From Phytoseiulus persimilis (taxonomy: Eukaryota > Arthropoda > Arachnida > Mesostigmata > Phytoseiidae), in assembly GCA_037576195.1 (NCBI GenBank), contig CM075101.1, positions 9,982,001 to 10,046,000 of the forward strand: a stretch of 64,000 nucleotides of DNA. The letters are read 5' to 3'. Below the pieces are notes generated by a model. That model saw only the letters and a program-made list of their open reading frames with translations. It searched no databases and was not told the DNA's origin. Positions 12,866-24,100 of the stretch are shown here, piece by piece. The translations under genes and the position numbers were made by a program. Position 1 is the stretch's first letter. Each line of letters starts with the position of its first letter.

Positions 12866-13340
12866 ATGAACCAAACAGAGTTTCCGATAGCTGATGACGA
12901 CCTCTACCCCCCAGCCAGGTTGGTAACACTTTCGACCCCATGGGAGCGATTCGTTCCGCGCATCGCTTGTGCGAGATGCCTGAGTGGGATCGCGAACCCT
13001 CGCTCTATTTCCTGGTTACCACTCCCGGATGACGGTCGACCCGGGCCCGCAACCATCGAGGGCGTTTGATCCAGGCCCCCTTCTCACGATCCTTGTTTCG
13101 TTCCTTTCCAGCTCGAGTGAATACGATGAAGACGATTGCTCAGACCTCGAATCTGACGAAGACAACATGCCCTACCTCACCCTGTGCTACCGAACGGGAA
13201 GGGATCTCTCCAATCTGGCGGCGAGCTTCGAAAATTCCCGGAGAGACGACGAGCTCGAAGCTCTGAGGTCGAAACAGAAAACGCTGGTTTTCTTGTCGAG
13301 CACCTTTTTTTGCACCCTGGTTTACTTCCTCGTTCGGTAG
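12866..13340 (+). CDS. BH3-like, tail-anchored protein with acidic N-terminus (93 aa, two exons)
   Basis: Exon 1 is 12866-12918 and exon 2 is 13112-13340, joined in phase 2 (gttggt donor, ttcctttccag acceptor). Residues 21-35 are strongly acidic. Residues 46-61 (TGRDLSNLAASFENSR) align with the core of the protein encoded at 8214 (IGRQLRDLADEFADSR), with 8 of 16 identical. The invariant BH3 Asp is replaced by Ala55 and the first hydrophobic position by Thr46. Residues 75-92 form a hydrophobic tail ending in Arg, again a tail-anchor layout. A TATA box sits upstream. The matching intron phase and layout suggest a tandem paralogue of the 8.2-kb gene. With the Asp missing it may be a weak binder, may bind a different partner, or may be decaying. 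The family call is inference; the exon structure is better supported. Confidence 0.6.
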
Positions 13341-13932
13341 GAATGTCAACACCTGTTGATCTCCACACCGTTCAGCTGCTCTGCGCAGTTGCACCCAGCG
13401 CAACCAAATATGAAGCCGTACCTGGAAAAAGCCAAAACGATTCCCAAATCGAAACACAAAAACGACCAACACAGTGAACTAGGAGGACATCCCGCCGCCG
13501 TCGGAGCCGAGAAGGTCCACTCCGGGAACAACGCGAGGTGGACCGAGCGAGGATGGCGGCAGAGGCGATGAGCTCCTTTATAGACCTCATCCAATCACCC
13601 ACCGATCAGCTTCAAATATCGATCTCAAGGAAGTCATCTCAGGATATGACCGCACAAACTCAGGACCGGAGGAGCACAAAAGTAGAACTGGTCCTGATCC
13701 AGAACCATCGTCGGAATTCATGTCGGCGATGGCCATCGACTCGGCTCCCGCTCAGCCGAGATGGTTGTTGCGTTTCTCAGAGACGGAAACGCTTCAGTGT
13801 TTCTGCTATCGCAGCGAAGAGGCAGCCGGGGTCGATTTTCATCCCCCAAGGATCGCCGGGCTGAGCCAGTATTCTGTGCATTACACATTTCATCATATTG
13901 TACTTCATGTATAGGGGAACAAATGCGAGGAC

Positions 13933-13938
13933 AATAAA
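13933..13938 (+). terminator. polyadenylation signal AATAAA after the second BH3-like gene
   Basis: Canonical AATAAA 593 nt downstream of the stop at 13338-13340. It is the first clear signal in the direction of transcription that I noticed. Confidence 0.4.
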
Positions 13939-14722
13939 TTTTCCTTTTCAAACGATCCTCTCCGCGAATTTTAATCAGGTCAGAACGCGTGACCCAGGAG
14001 GGCGATGTCCTGTCTGTGGTGTCGATGAGCCATGTGGCTGGAATAGTTGTTCTGGGCTGCTTTCTTCAGTCATCGGCACGGTTCCTCTATCACGCGAGCC
14101 TAGGATGCGGGGAGGAATTTCTCCTCGACCAACCAAATCCTGAAGTCGAGAAGCAGAAGTATTCATCGCCGTTGCCTGCGGAAGGAGTTCCAAGGTGTGA
14201 GAACACGATGAGAAGAGGAGTTAGGAAGGGAAACCGGGCTCCAAAGCACAAAAGTCATGCAGAAGATTAGACTCGGCAGTCATGTGCATAGAATCATGCT
14301 ATTATCCGTGGGAACAGCCCGTCGAGGAACACCTACCACGCCCGCCAATAAGACAGCAATAAGCTACGCGACGACTTCATTCCCCGCATTGGGGAGAGGG
14401 GAAATTCAAATTTGGAGCAACCTTCGTGAATATCTTTAAACTCACTGGTTTCCCTGACGAGAGAGACTTCCCGAGTTGGAATATTTTCCACGTGATCGCG
14501 TCGCTTTCACCTAGTTTGAATGGGACCTCTTAAGTCTCTATACGTTTCAGGGAGACAAGTTCCATTTAGGTCTTAGTTCCTCCGGACTCGGGGTTCACGA
14601 GTGAGTTGACGAACCCCCAAGTTTTTTTCCTCCGGCACGGAATAGACGGTGAAACCGGTTTCCAGTGAGCCGAGCTCACCTCACCGCTCGACATCCGGTT
14701 CAAACCATCGAGGACTCTGGAT

Positions 14723-14775
14723 CAGGGGTTCCCTAACCTTTCGCGGCCGCGCCCCGCTTCTCAGAAGGTCAAGCG
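14723..14775 (+). mobile_element. possible hAT-type transposon terminus (remnant)
   Basis: The stretch starts caggggttccctaacc and continues with a gcggccgcgcccc block. This resembles the terminal inverted repeats of hAT (Charlie-like) elements, where CAGnGGTTC..AACCTTT is followed by a GC-rich block. I did not find a matching opposite terminus or an 8-bp target duplication, so this is at most a single-ended remnant. Confidence 0.2.
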
Positions 14776-17700
14776 CTCGCACCTCACCGCGGAACGATCA
14801 TTGAGACCCGTCTTGCTAGCTGGCTAATTTGGGTGGATTGTTTGCGCAACCAGTGGAAATCTAATGCGGCAGCCAGGCGGGAGAGCCGGCGGACTCGACC
14901 ATGGAATCAGCCCTGAACGACGAAGATTTGACATCGCACTCTCGTCGGTTACGGTCTTGGTTTCGTCTTCGAGATTCTCCAACCGATGCAGCTCAACCGG
15001 ATAGGTTAGGCTTCAGTTCCTTGTGCCATCTCTAATTTCGGTCCTCGACTAGTATGGAGGTGGCGACTTATACCGATGATGAAGACGCCACAAAGGCGGC
15101 TTGAGTTCCCTCGCTGGCCGCGGCTGAAGTGCGTATGAGAACGTGATTAAAGGTCCATCGAATGGGAGGAACGAGTCGGGGGTCGCTGGGATCTCCACTC
15201 GGGAAGAAGCCGATGGCTAAATAATCCGTCTCTTACTTCCTCAGGACTAGTTTTCATATCGGGTTTTTGCCCGTGGAAAATGTACTGCCCCCTGGTTCGT
15301 TGACATTCGACTTCCGCTTCAGCCACTCTCCATCCGTTACAGCACTCGAGAGAGCGAACAATGAAGAGAGAACCTTCCTCGATACGAGAGTGAAACCCCG
15401 GGTTGTTTTTGGGGCACTTTTCTGGCATGTCTGCGCAGGAAATTTCAACACTTTCGACCCATGTTCCGACCCACGATAATCCGAAACGTTCCCACCATTT
15501 GACTGAAATGGCTCTCGCGCTCAACCGGGAAAATCTCACTGTGCGCGAACTCCTACACTTCTTCGTGTTGCATTCTTCGTTTGAGCCCGAGAACTAAGCG
15601 GGCTCCGTTGGCGAATAGATGCCACTCCGCTTATTCCGAGATTCTTTGAGGCGATTCCAAGTGCGGGCGCAGATTCAGTCCCGCCGAGCTCCTTCGGATA
15701 CATTGTATCGTCTCCCTTTGAGTTGAATCTTCGAAGCGTTTGTCTGTCGAAGCTTCATCTGAACAGCCTAACCCCATGAGTCCTTTGTTCGAGTGCACTG
15801 TGCGAACAAAGTTGCGCTGACCAAAACGGATGATTGCGATTCGTGATTCATATGTAAATTGTTCCTTCTGAGGGAAAATCGCTCGTAACTCACCATATTC
15901 AGAATCGGATCGAAGGGGAAACTGTCTCGATGGTAACAGTCGATCGAAAACTGACGAGGCGAAAGCGAAGAACGCCGCGCAACGTGGACGCCTTACTGTA
16001 TGTCGCATTCCCGAGGTGTTTGAGATGCAGGGATCCAGAGAGCCAACACTGAGCTTGACCGTTCCGAGTGTTTATGTGTTTTTCGAGCTTTCATAAACAC
16101 GAACGCAGCGGATCGCCTGGCGCGGGATATCGATGGGGCGCGAGGTTGTTTATCGTCAGCATGGAACAGGAGCCACACCGGGGCGTAAGTTCACAGTACA
16201 TGAAATCGAAAGGAGGGCGAGGCGCTTGATCCTTGGACGCGAACCTCAGATCAGCGCAGCGGAGGGGATCGTACTTTGGGGCGGTCATCTGAGGTTCCTT
16301 CGTTGGAGGGTTGGGATTTGGAAACCCGATGGGTAAGATTACCGCGGCTCAATCGGGAACGCGGCTTCGAGGCTGTTGTCACTTGAAATTCGATATGTTT
16401 AATGATTCGGTTCCATTTGTTCAAAACGCTGGAAAGTAGACCACCCAAGCATCGGTACTGACAAAGTAGAAGAGCAACGTCTCAATGAGACGGGAGAAAT
16501 CCATACCACTGGATAGGTAGAGTGTTTGTTCACTGATTTGTGACATGCCTTCCACTTTCATCCCACTAAGCGTTAATCGACCTGAGCGGGACACGGAGCT
16601 TCGACCAATACGACGCTACGAGTTCCGCTCATGCTCATTTCCTCCGGGTAGCTTCTCCCTGAGTCATGTGACTACTGCGGATGTGGAGGAGGCATGGATG
16701 ATTTCGGGTGTGGACGGCTCCAACAGAAATTCACTCTAGCTGAGTTGCAAACTCAGAAGCAGTCAATGGATTCGGATCTGTGGTTTCAGAAGACTTGAAA
16801 ATCTTTTTGTTTCGACTCCTCGAAGTTACGAGCGGTTAACTCTGCGCGAAGCGGCTTCTTCACTCTGTCAAAGCTCTATGGCCCACGGAGCGCAGGTAAG
16901 AAAGAATGCGTTCGCTTCGACTTTCTGCTTCGTAAACGTAATTTTCACTGGGTGGACCCTGGGTAGTGCATGACTGCTCCTACTGAATGGGGAGATGCAT
17001 CGCATCGGCGAACTGTGAGTTTTCCGCACTTTTCTTCCTTCAGAATCCGTCATTAAAAATGTCTGTATGCAATTGGGCAACAATCGACTTGAATAACCAT
17101 TTCAAGAGATTCCGCCGCTTCGGCCGAAGATTTCTCACAGAGCGTCCATCAAAGGGCGCTCGGCACAAAGCACAGGGAGAGTTCTCGATTCGCCGCCGCG
17201 GGAAAGGAATCAGACAATCGGGAACGCGGACTGCCGATGTCATTAGGTGCGCTTCTATGATGATGTAGGACGGCGGCCGGTCATCGAGAGTGAGCTGGCT
17301 CAAGTCTCCGGAATCGGAGGACCAGTACGAGAGATCGAATTCCTGACTACAGAAAATGATTTCCACTGGGGCCCCTGTTAGTTGATCACTTGTCGAGACG
17401 GAACGGCGCCATGTGTGCCGTAACCAACCTCGCCTACAAGTTCTAGGTGTCAATTTTCGACGCTGCTTCCGGTTTTGTTGAACATTTGATTGCGCGCCGA
17501 TCACCCCTTCTCCCAATATGGGAGAAGTCCTTGTCCTCTGTTTCGCTGATTTCCTGCCAAGTCGCCAATCAAACCTTGTCGTTGGAGGCAAAGCGGGAGG
17601 GGAAAGACTCCTTCTACCAGGAGAGGATGCCCCTGCAGAGAAAGTCCGGTAGTATCGCGTAGACGGTTCGGAACCTCGGTCCGGTACGAACCCGATACTA

Positions 17701-18084
17701 AACCTTCCTCGGGAAGCCGACGACCAGAGGGTTTTTTCCCCTTCTTATGATTCGGCCCACAACAGAGAACGCTAGAGCACGTATGAGTCGGGACACGCGT
17801 TCTTCTATTGCCTCCTGTCTTTCGAACCGTATGGAATCGTACGACGGAGTAGATTGGAATGATGCTGCATCACACGGCGTGCCCCGAAAAGCGCCACTCG
17901 GTCCCGGGCGGAACAGCGGAAAATCCTCTGGCGATCACGTTGAGCAAACGAGAGGACGATGGAGACGAGGGCAGCCATTGGCCGGGCTCCGAGCGCTAAG
18001 AAAGATCGAGGAATCAAGTCAGAATCCGGCGGCTGTTCATGTTTTTTCTAACTTTGAGTGAGTCCTGGAACTATTTCCCCTCCG

Positions 18085-18119
18085 GATGACCGAGAGATGC
18101 CGAGCATCTCTCGGTCATC
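18085..18119. repeat. perfect 16-bp inverted repeat with 3-nt loop
   Basis: Left arm gatgaccgagagatgc (18085-18100), loop cga, right arm the exact reverse complement (18104-18119). A hairpin of this length is very unlikely by chance. No gene is recognised next to it; the weak plus-strand ORF 17747-18061 ends 24 nt upstream. Confidence 0.9.
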
Positions 18120-21100
18120 TTCTCTATATGGGAAGTCATTTCGGCGCTTCTGATGACCATGATTTCTATTATTGAGCAACGGAGCAATATTTTAGAGAGA
18201 TATTCAGCCCGCCGCGATGGGGAATTCCGCTCATGATACTTTTCCGTCAGTCTTCAATACTTCAAAGAAAATTCAGGGCTATATGTACGCTCGACTGATA
18301 GGATGGCTCGATAAGTCGTCAGCATCGCTGGGGCCACGGCTAGGGATCGAGTTTGAAAGCGACGGAAATCGCGATCGAAACGCTGCGAGAAGAGCCCGAA
18401 TTCGAAGAAATAGGGTGAATCGTTCTGGAGCCTGTCCCACGTGCTCGATCGCAGCGGTACTCTCATCAACCAGGAAGCGAAGGCTGAGATAGTGTCTGCG
18501 ATCCTTCTGCGAAGAAATGCTGGTCTCCATGTAAATTTCACCGCATCCGCAAGTCCGCGACGCTGCAGACCCGGAAGCAGTTGCTGGATGAATGCCGATC
18601 TCAATCTCCCTCGATCAGTAACGGTTACAGTGTTGGCCACTGCCTTGTTGTTATTTCTTCCCGCTTGACCGCTGAATTCATATCAGAGCTATGTCCCGGT
18701 GAAACCGATCTCGCCGCTATCCGTTCCGATGACTCACCGAAGTTTATGTTCGGAGATTCCCGGTTCCCTCTGCGAACGTTCTCCGAATTATTTTCTACCT
18801 CTCTGACCATCCATTTTTGAAGGCATCGCTTCGCAACGGAACGGAGGGAGTGGTATGCGGATTATGTTCACAGAGCGTTCCAAAAATTGTTTCTCTGTCA
18901 TCACGCGCTAGTACCCGAATCAGGCCGTATGAAATTTCCATTTTGTGTTTAATTGGCTCGGGAGTTATAGCGGTGAATTTAGTTAAAAATCTCGACGACA
19001 GAGATTCTCATACATTTGCATTCGCCCAGCTAAACCCGTTATGCCGAGAACCATGAAGCCGACGGCGGACCAATCGACCGCCCGAACGACCAGCCAGTCT
19101 CCAGTGAAACTGTTCCTCTCTCTCTCTATCGAAAGCTCGCAACGCAGTGTGTGCTCCTGTCGAGCGGCCGGTAGAATGAACACAAAAATGTCGCAGATTC
19201 CGCATACCACTTTCACATGCACCTGGGCGCTTCCTATTCTTGAGAACATTTACATGTGCGAGCACTGAAAGGACACACTTGTATGAGATCGAATGCTGGT
19301 CGGAGGAAAAAAAAAAACTCCGCCTGACCTCTCTCCAGCCTCATCCGACAGACAATCGTCGACAAATTGTTTCGGGAACTGCTGCGAACCTGAGCTCCCA
19401 ATCGGAATGGCCGGGGATTCGAGCGAGACGCCAAAAAAAACAACTGATCCTAGTGCAGGACTTTCAGGCCGACCACGAATGGTAGTCAGTCGCGACGGCG
19501 ACTCCTTCCCGAGTCCCAGTTGCTATAATCAAGTTCGAGGCCTATCCACTGGACTTCCTCCTTCCTTGTTCGATAAAGCTACTGCTACTCATCAATCTCA
19601 TCAGAGATCCGAGAAAAAAGGGTCAGTCAATGATCTGCTATCTGTAAGGGATGCCGGCGAGCAGAGACGGACACTTCACGCCGAGTAAATCGAGCGAGTC
19701 GGGGAGAAGACGAAAGTGTCCCTCGGAACCGCGGCTGGAGGCCCTTTCGGTATTAAAATAAAGAGTCCTGAGGAGTTGACAGGAAATGGCTGGCTGGATT
19801 TTGTTACTTTGTTGCGAAATCCAACGGATTCAACACTCCCAACTTTCCACAAGCTCCTCTAGAGACAGTTTACGACCCAAAGTTGCAGATAACCTCTTCG
19901 AGGAAGTCGCAGCCGCTCCGTAAACCCCACTGTCGGCTGTTCATTTGATGAGAATCCTCGAACGTTGTTTACTCAGGATTACTGAAATATTCTTCGCTGT
20001 CTCGAAAGCTTGAAAACATCTCGGATTGAAGGACAGGCTCTGTGGAATCAAATAACCGATCAGAGAGCTCCGCCCATCAGGAGGACGCGCGACTCGGTGC
20101 TCTCTGACCACAGGCGTCATCTCTGCAGAGCTTCCGTGATTCACAAAAACGTTTGCTTGGAGCTCCTCTCGGCGAGAACTGTCTGCAGGGACCTCTGAGG
20201 CCAGTCACCCCACTACCCTGTATCAAGGTCTCTGCCGGGCTAATCAAGGACGGCGACCTCCGCATGCGACAAGCATTCTAAGAAGCTCATGTCGGAGGAA
20301 ATGACCTGAGCCACGACGACCAATTCGCTCGCGGAGCTCTCTCGAGATTTCAGCGAGATGCAGCTTGAAATGTCAACCCGATAGATGAGATGGTTCGGCT
20401 GCTGAGGGGAGCGCCTTCGCGCTCTCCCTCTCTCGCTCTTTCCGAAGTGGCTTGAGATGGAGATTAATGCACCACGAGCACTCTCCGCTGAAAGCCAAAT
20501 GTTAGCTAATCATTTTTTCTCTTTCGATCTGCGTATACAAACCATTAATTTGTGGCTTTCGGAGCACCTGTGCAACCCTTTCTACGGAGGATCTTGTTCC
20601 GAGTGTGAGCGATGACATCTGATGGGGTGGTTGAGGGAGAGAGCCGAGTGATTGGAGCGGAGCTTTACGGGATGGCCTTGGTACCGTATGCGGTCAGCAA
20701 AAAATCTGGGCGGCTCTGTTGCGTTCACTTAACCTCCTCACCCCTCGGGCTTTCAGCCTCGGCGGATTTGTCCCCAAGCCCTGTGAAATGAGAGCTCTTA
20801 TCCGTTTCCGGATCCTCACCCAATGAATGTCCCCGCGGCAAGGGAAGAAAGTACTCGATGGCGTCCTGAACGGGCATTCCGAAATCGTATTCCGGGACGA
20901 TGGATATGGTGGAGTGAGTTCAGTGATGGATGTACCGCGGGACAAATCGCAGTCCCGAAGGAGACGCGGACACATCCGATCACCGCTAGATGGACCGTTA
21001 CATCGAGTGACAGTTAGAGTTTCCTGCTGCAGAGCATTCTCTCAGTCGCCGGTAAAGGCAGCCGCAGCTGATCTGTCAACAGAGAGGCGCCGGTATTTGG

Positions 21101-24100
21101 TTTTGGAGGAAGAAGCCTGACTCTTTCGCTCGCTCTTCCTCGTGAGCGATTGCGCTCGCTCCCCACCAGGCTCGCCCGCTCAGGTGGATGGAGCCCCTAC
21201 TTTGATTCTTAGGCCAATATCGGTCGGCCCGTTGTCAGGCTCGCGGAGTCAAGGCTCTTGAGTATCGGTAACATCATCGACAACAAAAACAACGAGAGCA
21301 GTTCTCTTTAAAATCACCACGAACGCGCTGTCAACAGGCCTTCGCTTACACCAGCATGATGATTCACTCATCGATCAATCCATCATAATCGACATTGTTC
21401 GATGTAACCAATACAGCCTGAGATTGCGGCATGATTCCGAGTAGACGAACGAACTCGACGATGAGCTCCGATCGGAGATCATGCCCGAGTCCATTCTTGA
21501 TGCTTCTCAGAGAGCGATTGTTATGTGGGCTCTCAGAGATTACAGCGGATTCTCCAGTTGGGAGCGGTCAAGAGCTCGAGGCCGAGCCTACCCGAGAACG
21601 ATCCACGGCCCGCTCCCGGTGGAGACACTCCGTGCTCAGACCAGAGTTGAGATGTGTTTTTGGGAATGCAACGAGTCGTTTCCCGCCGGACAGGCCGATT
21701 CATGGTTTTCCCTGTCTGATACCGCGCTTCGGCTCCACCTCTAGAGAAGTCTGTAGGCTCCATCCGACTGTCGACGATCGTGGGATCTAGCCCCGCGAGT
21801 GCTTGATTCCAGCAGGTGATGGAATCGATGTTCTCGAGCGCGTTGTGCAAGATCATCCTCGTCAGCTTCGAATTTCGCTCAAAATTTCTCCGACTTTTTT
21901 TCACGCAGATTGCATTCTTGCCTCCAAGTGGTTGCAAACTGGTTTTGTTAGTGAGTGGGCCGAGCCCCTGCGCGCTTCGAGGCGCATAACCGACGCTATG
22001 TCGACGAGCAGTCTCTCAGAACGAGTTGGGCTCTTACGCAATGCCTCATCAAGTGAACATTGCTTGCTTTTGGGCTCTGGCGATTAACCATTGTAGTTGA
22101 TCGTCTGTTCTCGAGAGGCTGGGGAGCCTGGTCACATGATCGACGCCAGCTCCCGTATCGTCTTAACTATTTTTTGATGACTTGAGGACTTTTTTTCCGG
22201 CTTTTTTTCGGGGTTCGAATCGGTCTCTGACCAGGCCACTGATAGCTAGACGGAGATGCCTTTTTCGTTCCGTCTTTCGCTACCTATTGTTTCTGATCCG
22301 GGAGAAAAATGTTCGCCAGACGATACACTCGGATGAGGAGAAGATCTCAGCTGTGAGATAGCTTGTCGAAGTCGTTAGGATCGCCCCGATGTTACGAAAG
22401 TAACAGTTCCCGAATCCTACTTCTCGAAGCCAGCCTCCGATTTGTCACCGCGCTTTCCATGTGTTGGATCGGAGGAGTTCGACTTTCCAAGACGGTGGAC
22501 CAGGTTCCCGTGAAGTATGCTCTGCGAATCTGCCCACGCTTCGATTTGCCTCCTCGCGGTTGACTTTTCAGCGGAGGCCACAGGAACAAACCCGATGTCT
22601 GTGGAACCGGATGGCGGCAATCAGGAGCACCATGGCTGCACAGAGCGTCTTCCAAATCAGGGTTTCCTAATCGGAGCTGTCAATTGTTGTCGCAATTTCG
22701 CGAAAGACTCCTCGAAAGGAAGCGTTGCTTGTGCCGGAGCCTAAAGAAGCACAGCCCCCGGAGATGCCGGATGTGCCCCAGGAAGCGCGTTGCTTCTTTG
22801 CTGCGTTCTGTTTCCCCAACAGAACAACAATTTGATTGCGAAGCCTTGGCTGGCCGAATGACACTAGTCAGTATTTCGAATATCACAGAGAAAGCGATTA
22901 GGATACCTTCTATCGTTGCGCGCACTGGCTGTCGCGCTTCCTCTGTTCGCCACTCTCTGAGATTACAGGAGCTGTAAAACCCTACCACATACAAACAGAG
23001 GAGCGACAAACGCAAATAAACAGACTTCTCGAACCTGGCTAGGGACGGAGGAGGTGGGATGCATGCGATAAGATCAGCACTTCGAACACCCTGTCAATGC
23101 GAGTCCCAGCGGAGCCTCCTTGGGATGGAACGCGTGAACGTGGTGATTCCTTCCATTTCTGGTACCTCGGATTCCACGCATCGGCATCTCGGTCCATGAA
23201 CGCTGGAGAAAATGGATCGGGGAACAGAAACGCTGGTGTTCCTCAAGGAGCAGATTTGGAGCATTTGACAGACCTGGAGAGGATCACACTCGGGTGATCG
23301 CAAACATCCGGGATCGGCGCCGGAAAGGGCGGATCTCCACAGATTTCACATCTATCTGAGGGCAAAAGACAGGAGAACAGACACGCCTTTGGCGACGGTC
23401 ACGAGTTGAGACCACGCGAGAAATCGACGGTATCAAAGACACTGTCTCTAGCAGAGATAATGGCTCTCGATCATTTGACTTGGTTAGATATTGTTCTGGA
23501 AAACAATCAGCTCCGAAATCTGAGACGAAGGAAGGTGAAGCGCAGCAGCTGAACTCTCGATCGACCAGGTCTCAAGTCTGATTCTGGATTCTCGCTAGAA
23601 ACTATTGGAAATGAAGGATTGCGATCAAGGCGATTCCCCCGGAGCTGCGATCCGCTTTCAGACAGAGCACGCATGGCCCTTCGCGAGTCCATCCCATGCT
23701 CAACTCTATTCATACAGTCTGGTGCTAAGCGTTGGCCGTGACCGGACTTTGAAGTCGTTTCAAGAGTCCGGTGATCGTCGCTGTTGTATTTGGTTAGCAG
23801 TGTAACAGCGAAGCCTTTGACGACGGACCAGGAAACGTCGTTTTCCACCAAGTTTCTGCTGCTCATTGCCCATCAACGGCAGTGTTCAGTAGGTGTGCGT
23901 CTGATCACGCTTGCACCGCTTCGCAGATCTAAGTAGCGCTACCAAATAGTTTCCGGTTGTTTGCAGGAGATTTTCGATCCAAAAATTGGATTCCCAAAAC
24001 CTCTAAGAAGTCAGGTGTGCACTGCTCGATCGCCTTTTGTGTGTTTGCGCGAGTAAATGCCGGTGAATAGAGAGGGAGAGAGAGAACTTGATTCGCCTGT

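Noticed and set aside
17040..17591. 183-aa minus-strand open frame with a PPSY motif
   Set aside because: About one frame of this length is expected by chance in 64 kb of six-frame sequence. No splice partners or homology were recognised.
22205..22230. tRNA-like box B (ggggttcgaatcgg)
   Set aside because: No matching box A, anticodon arm or acceptor stem could be folded around it.
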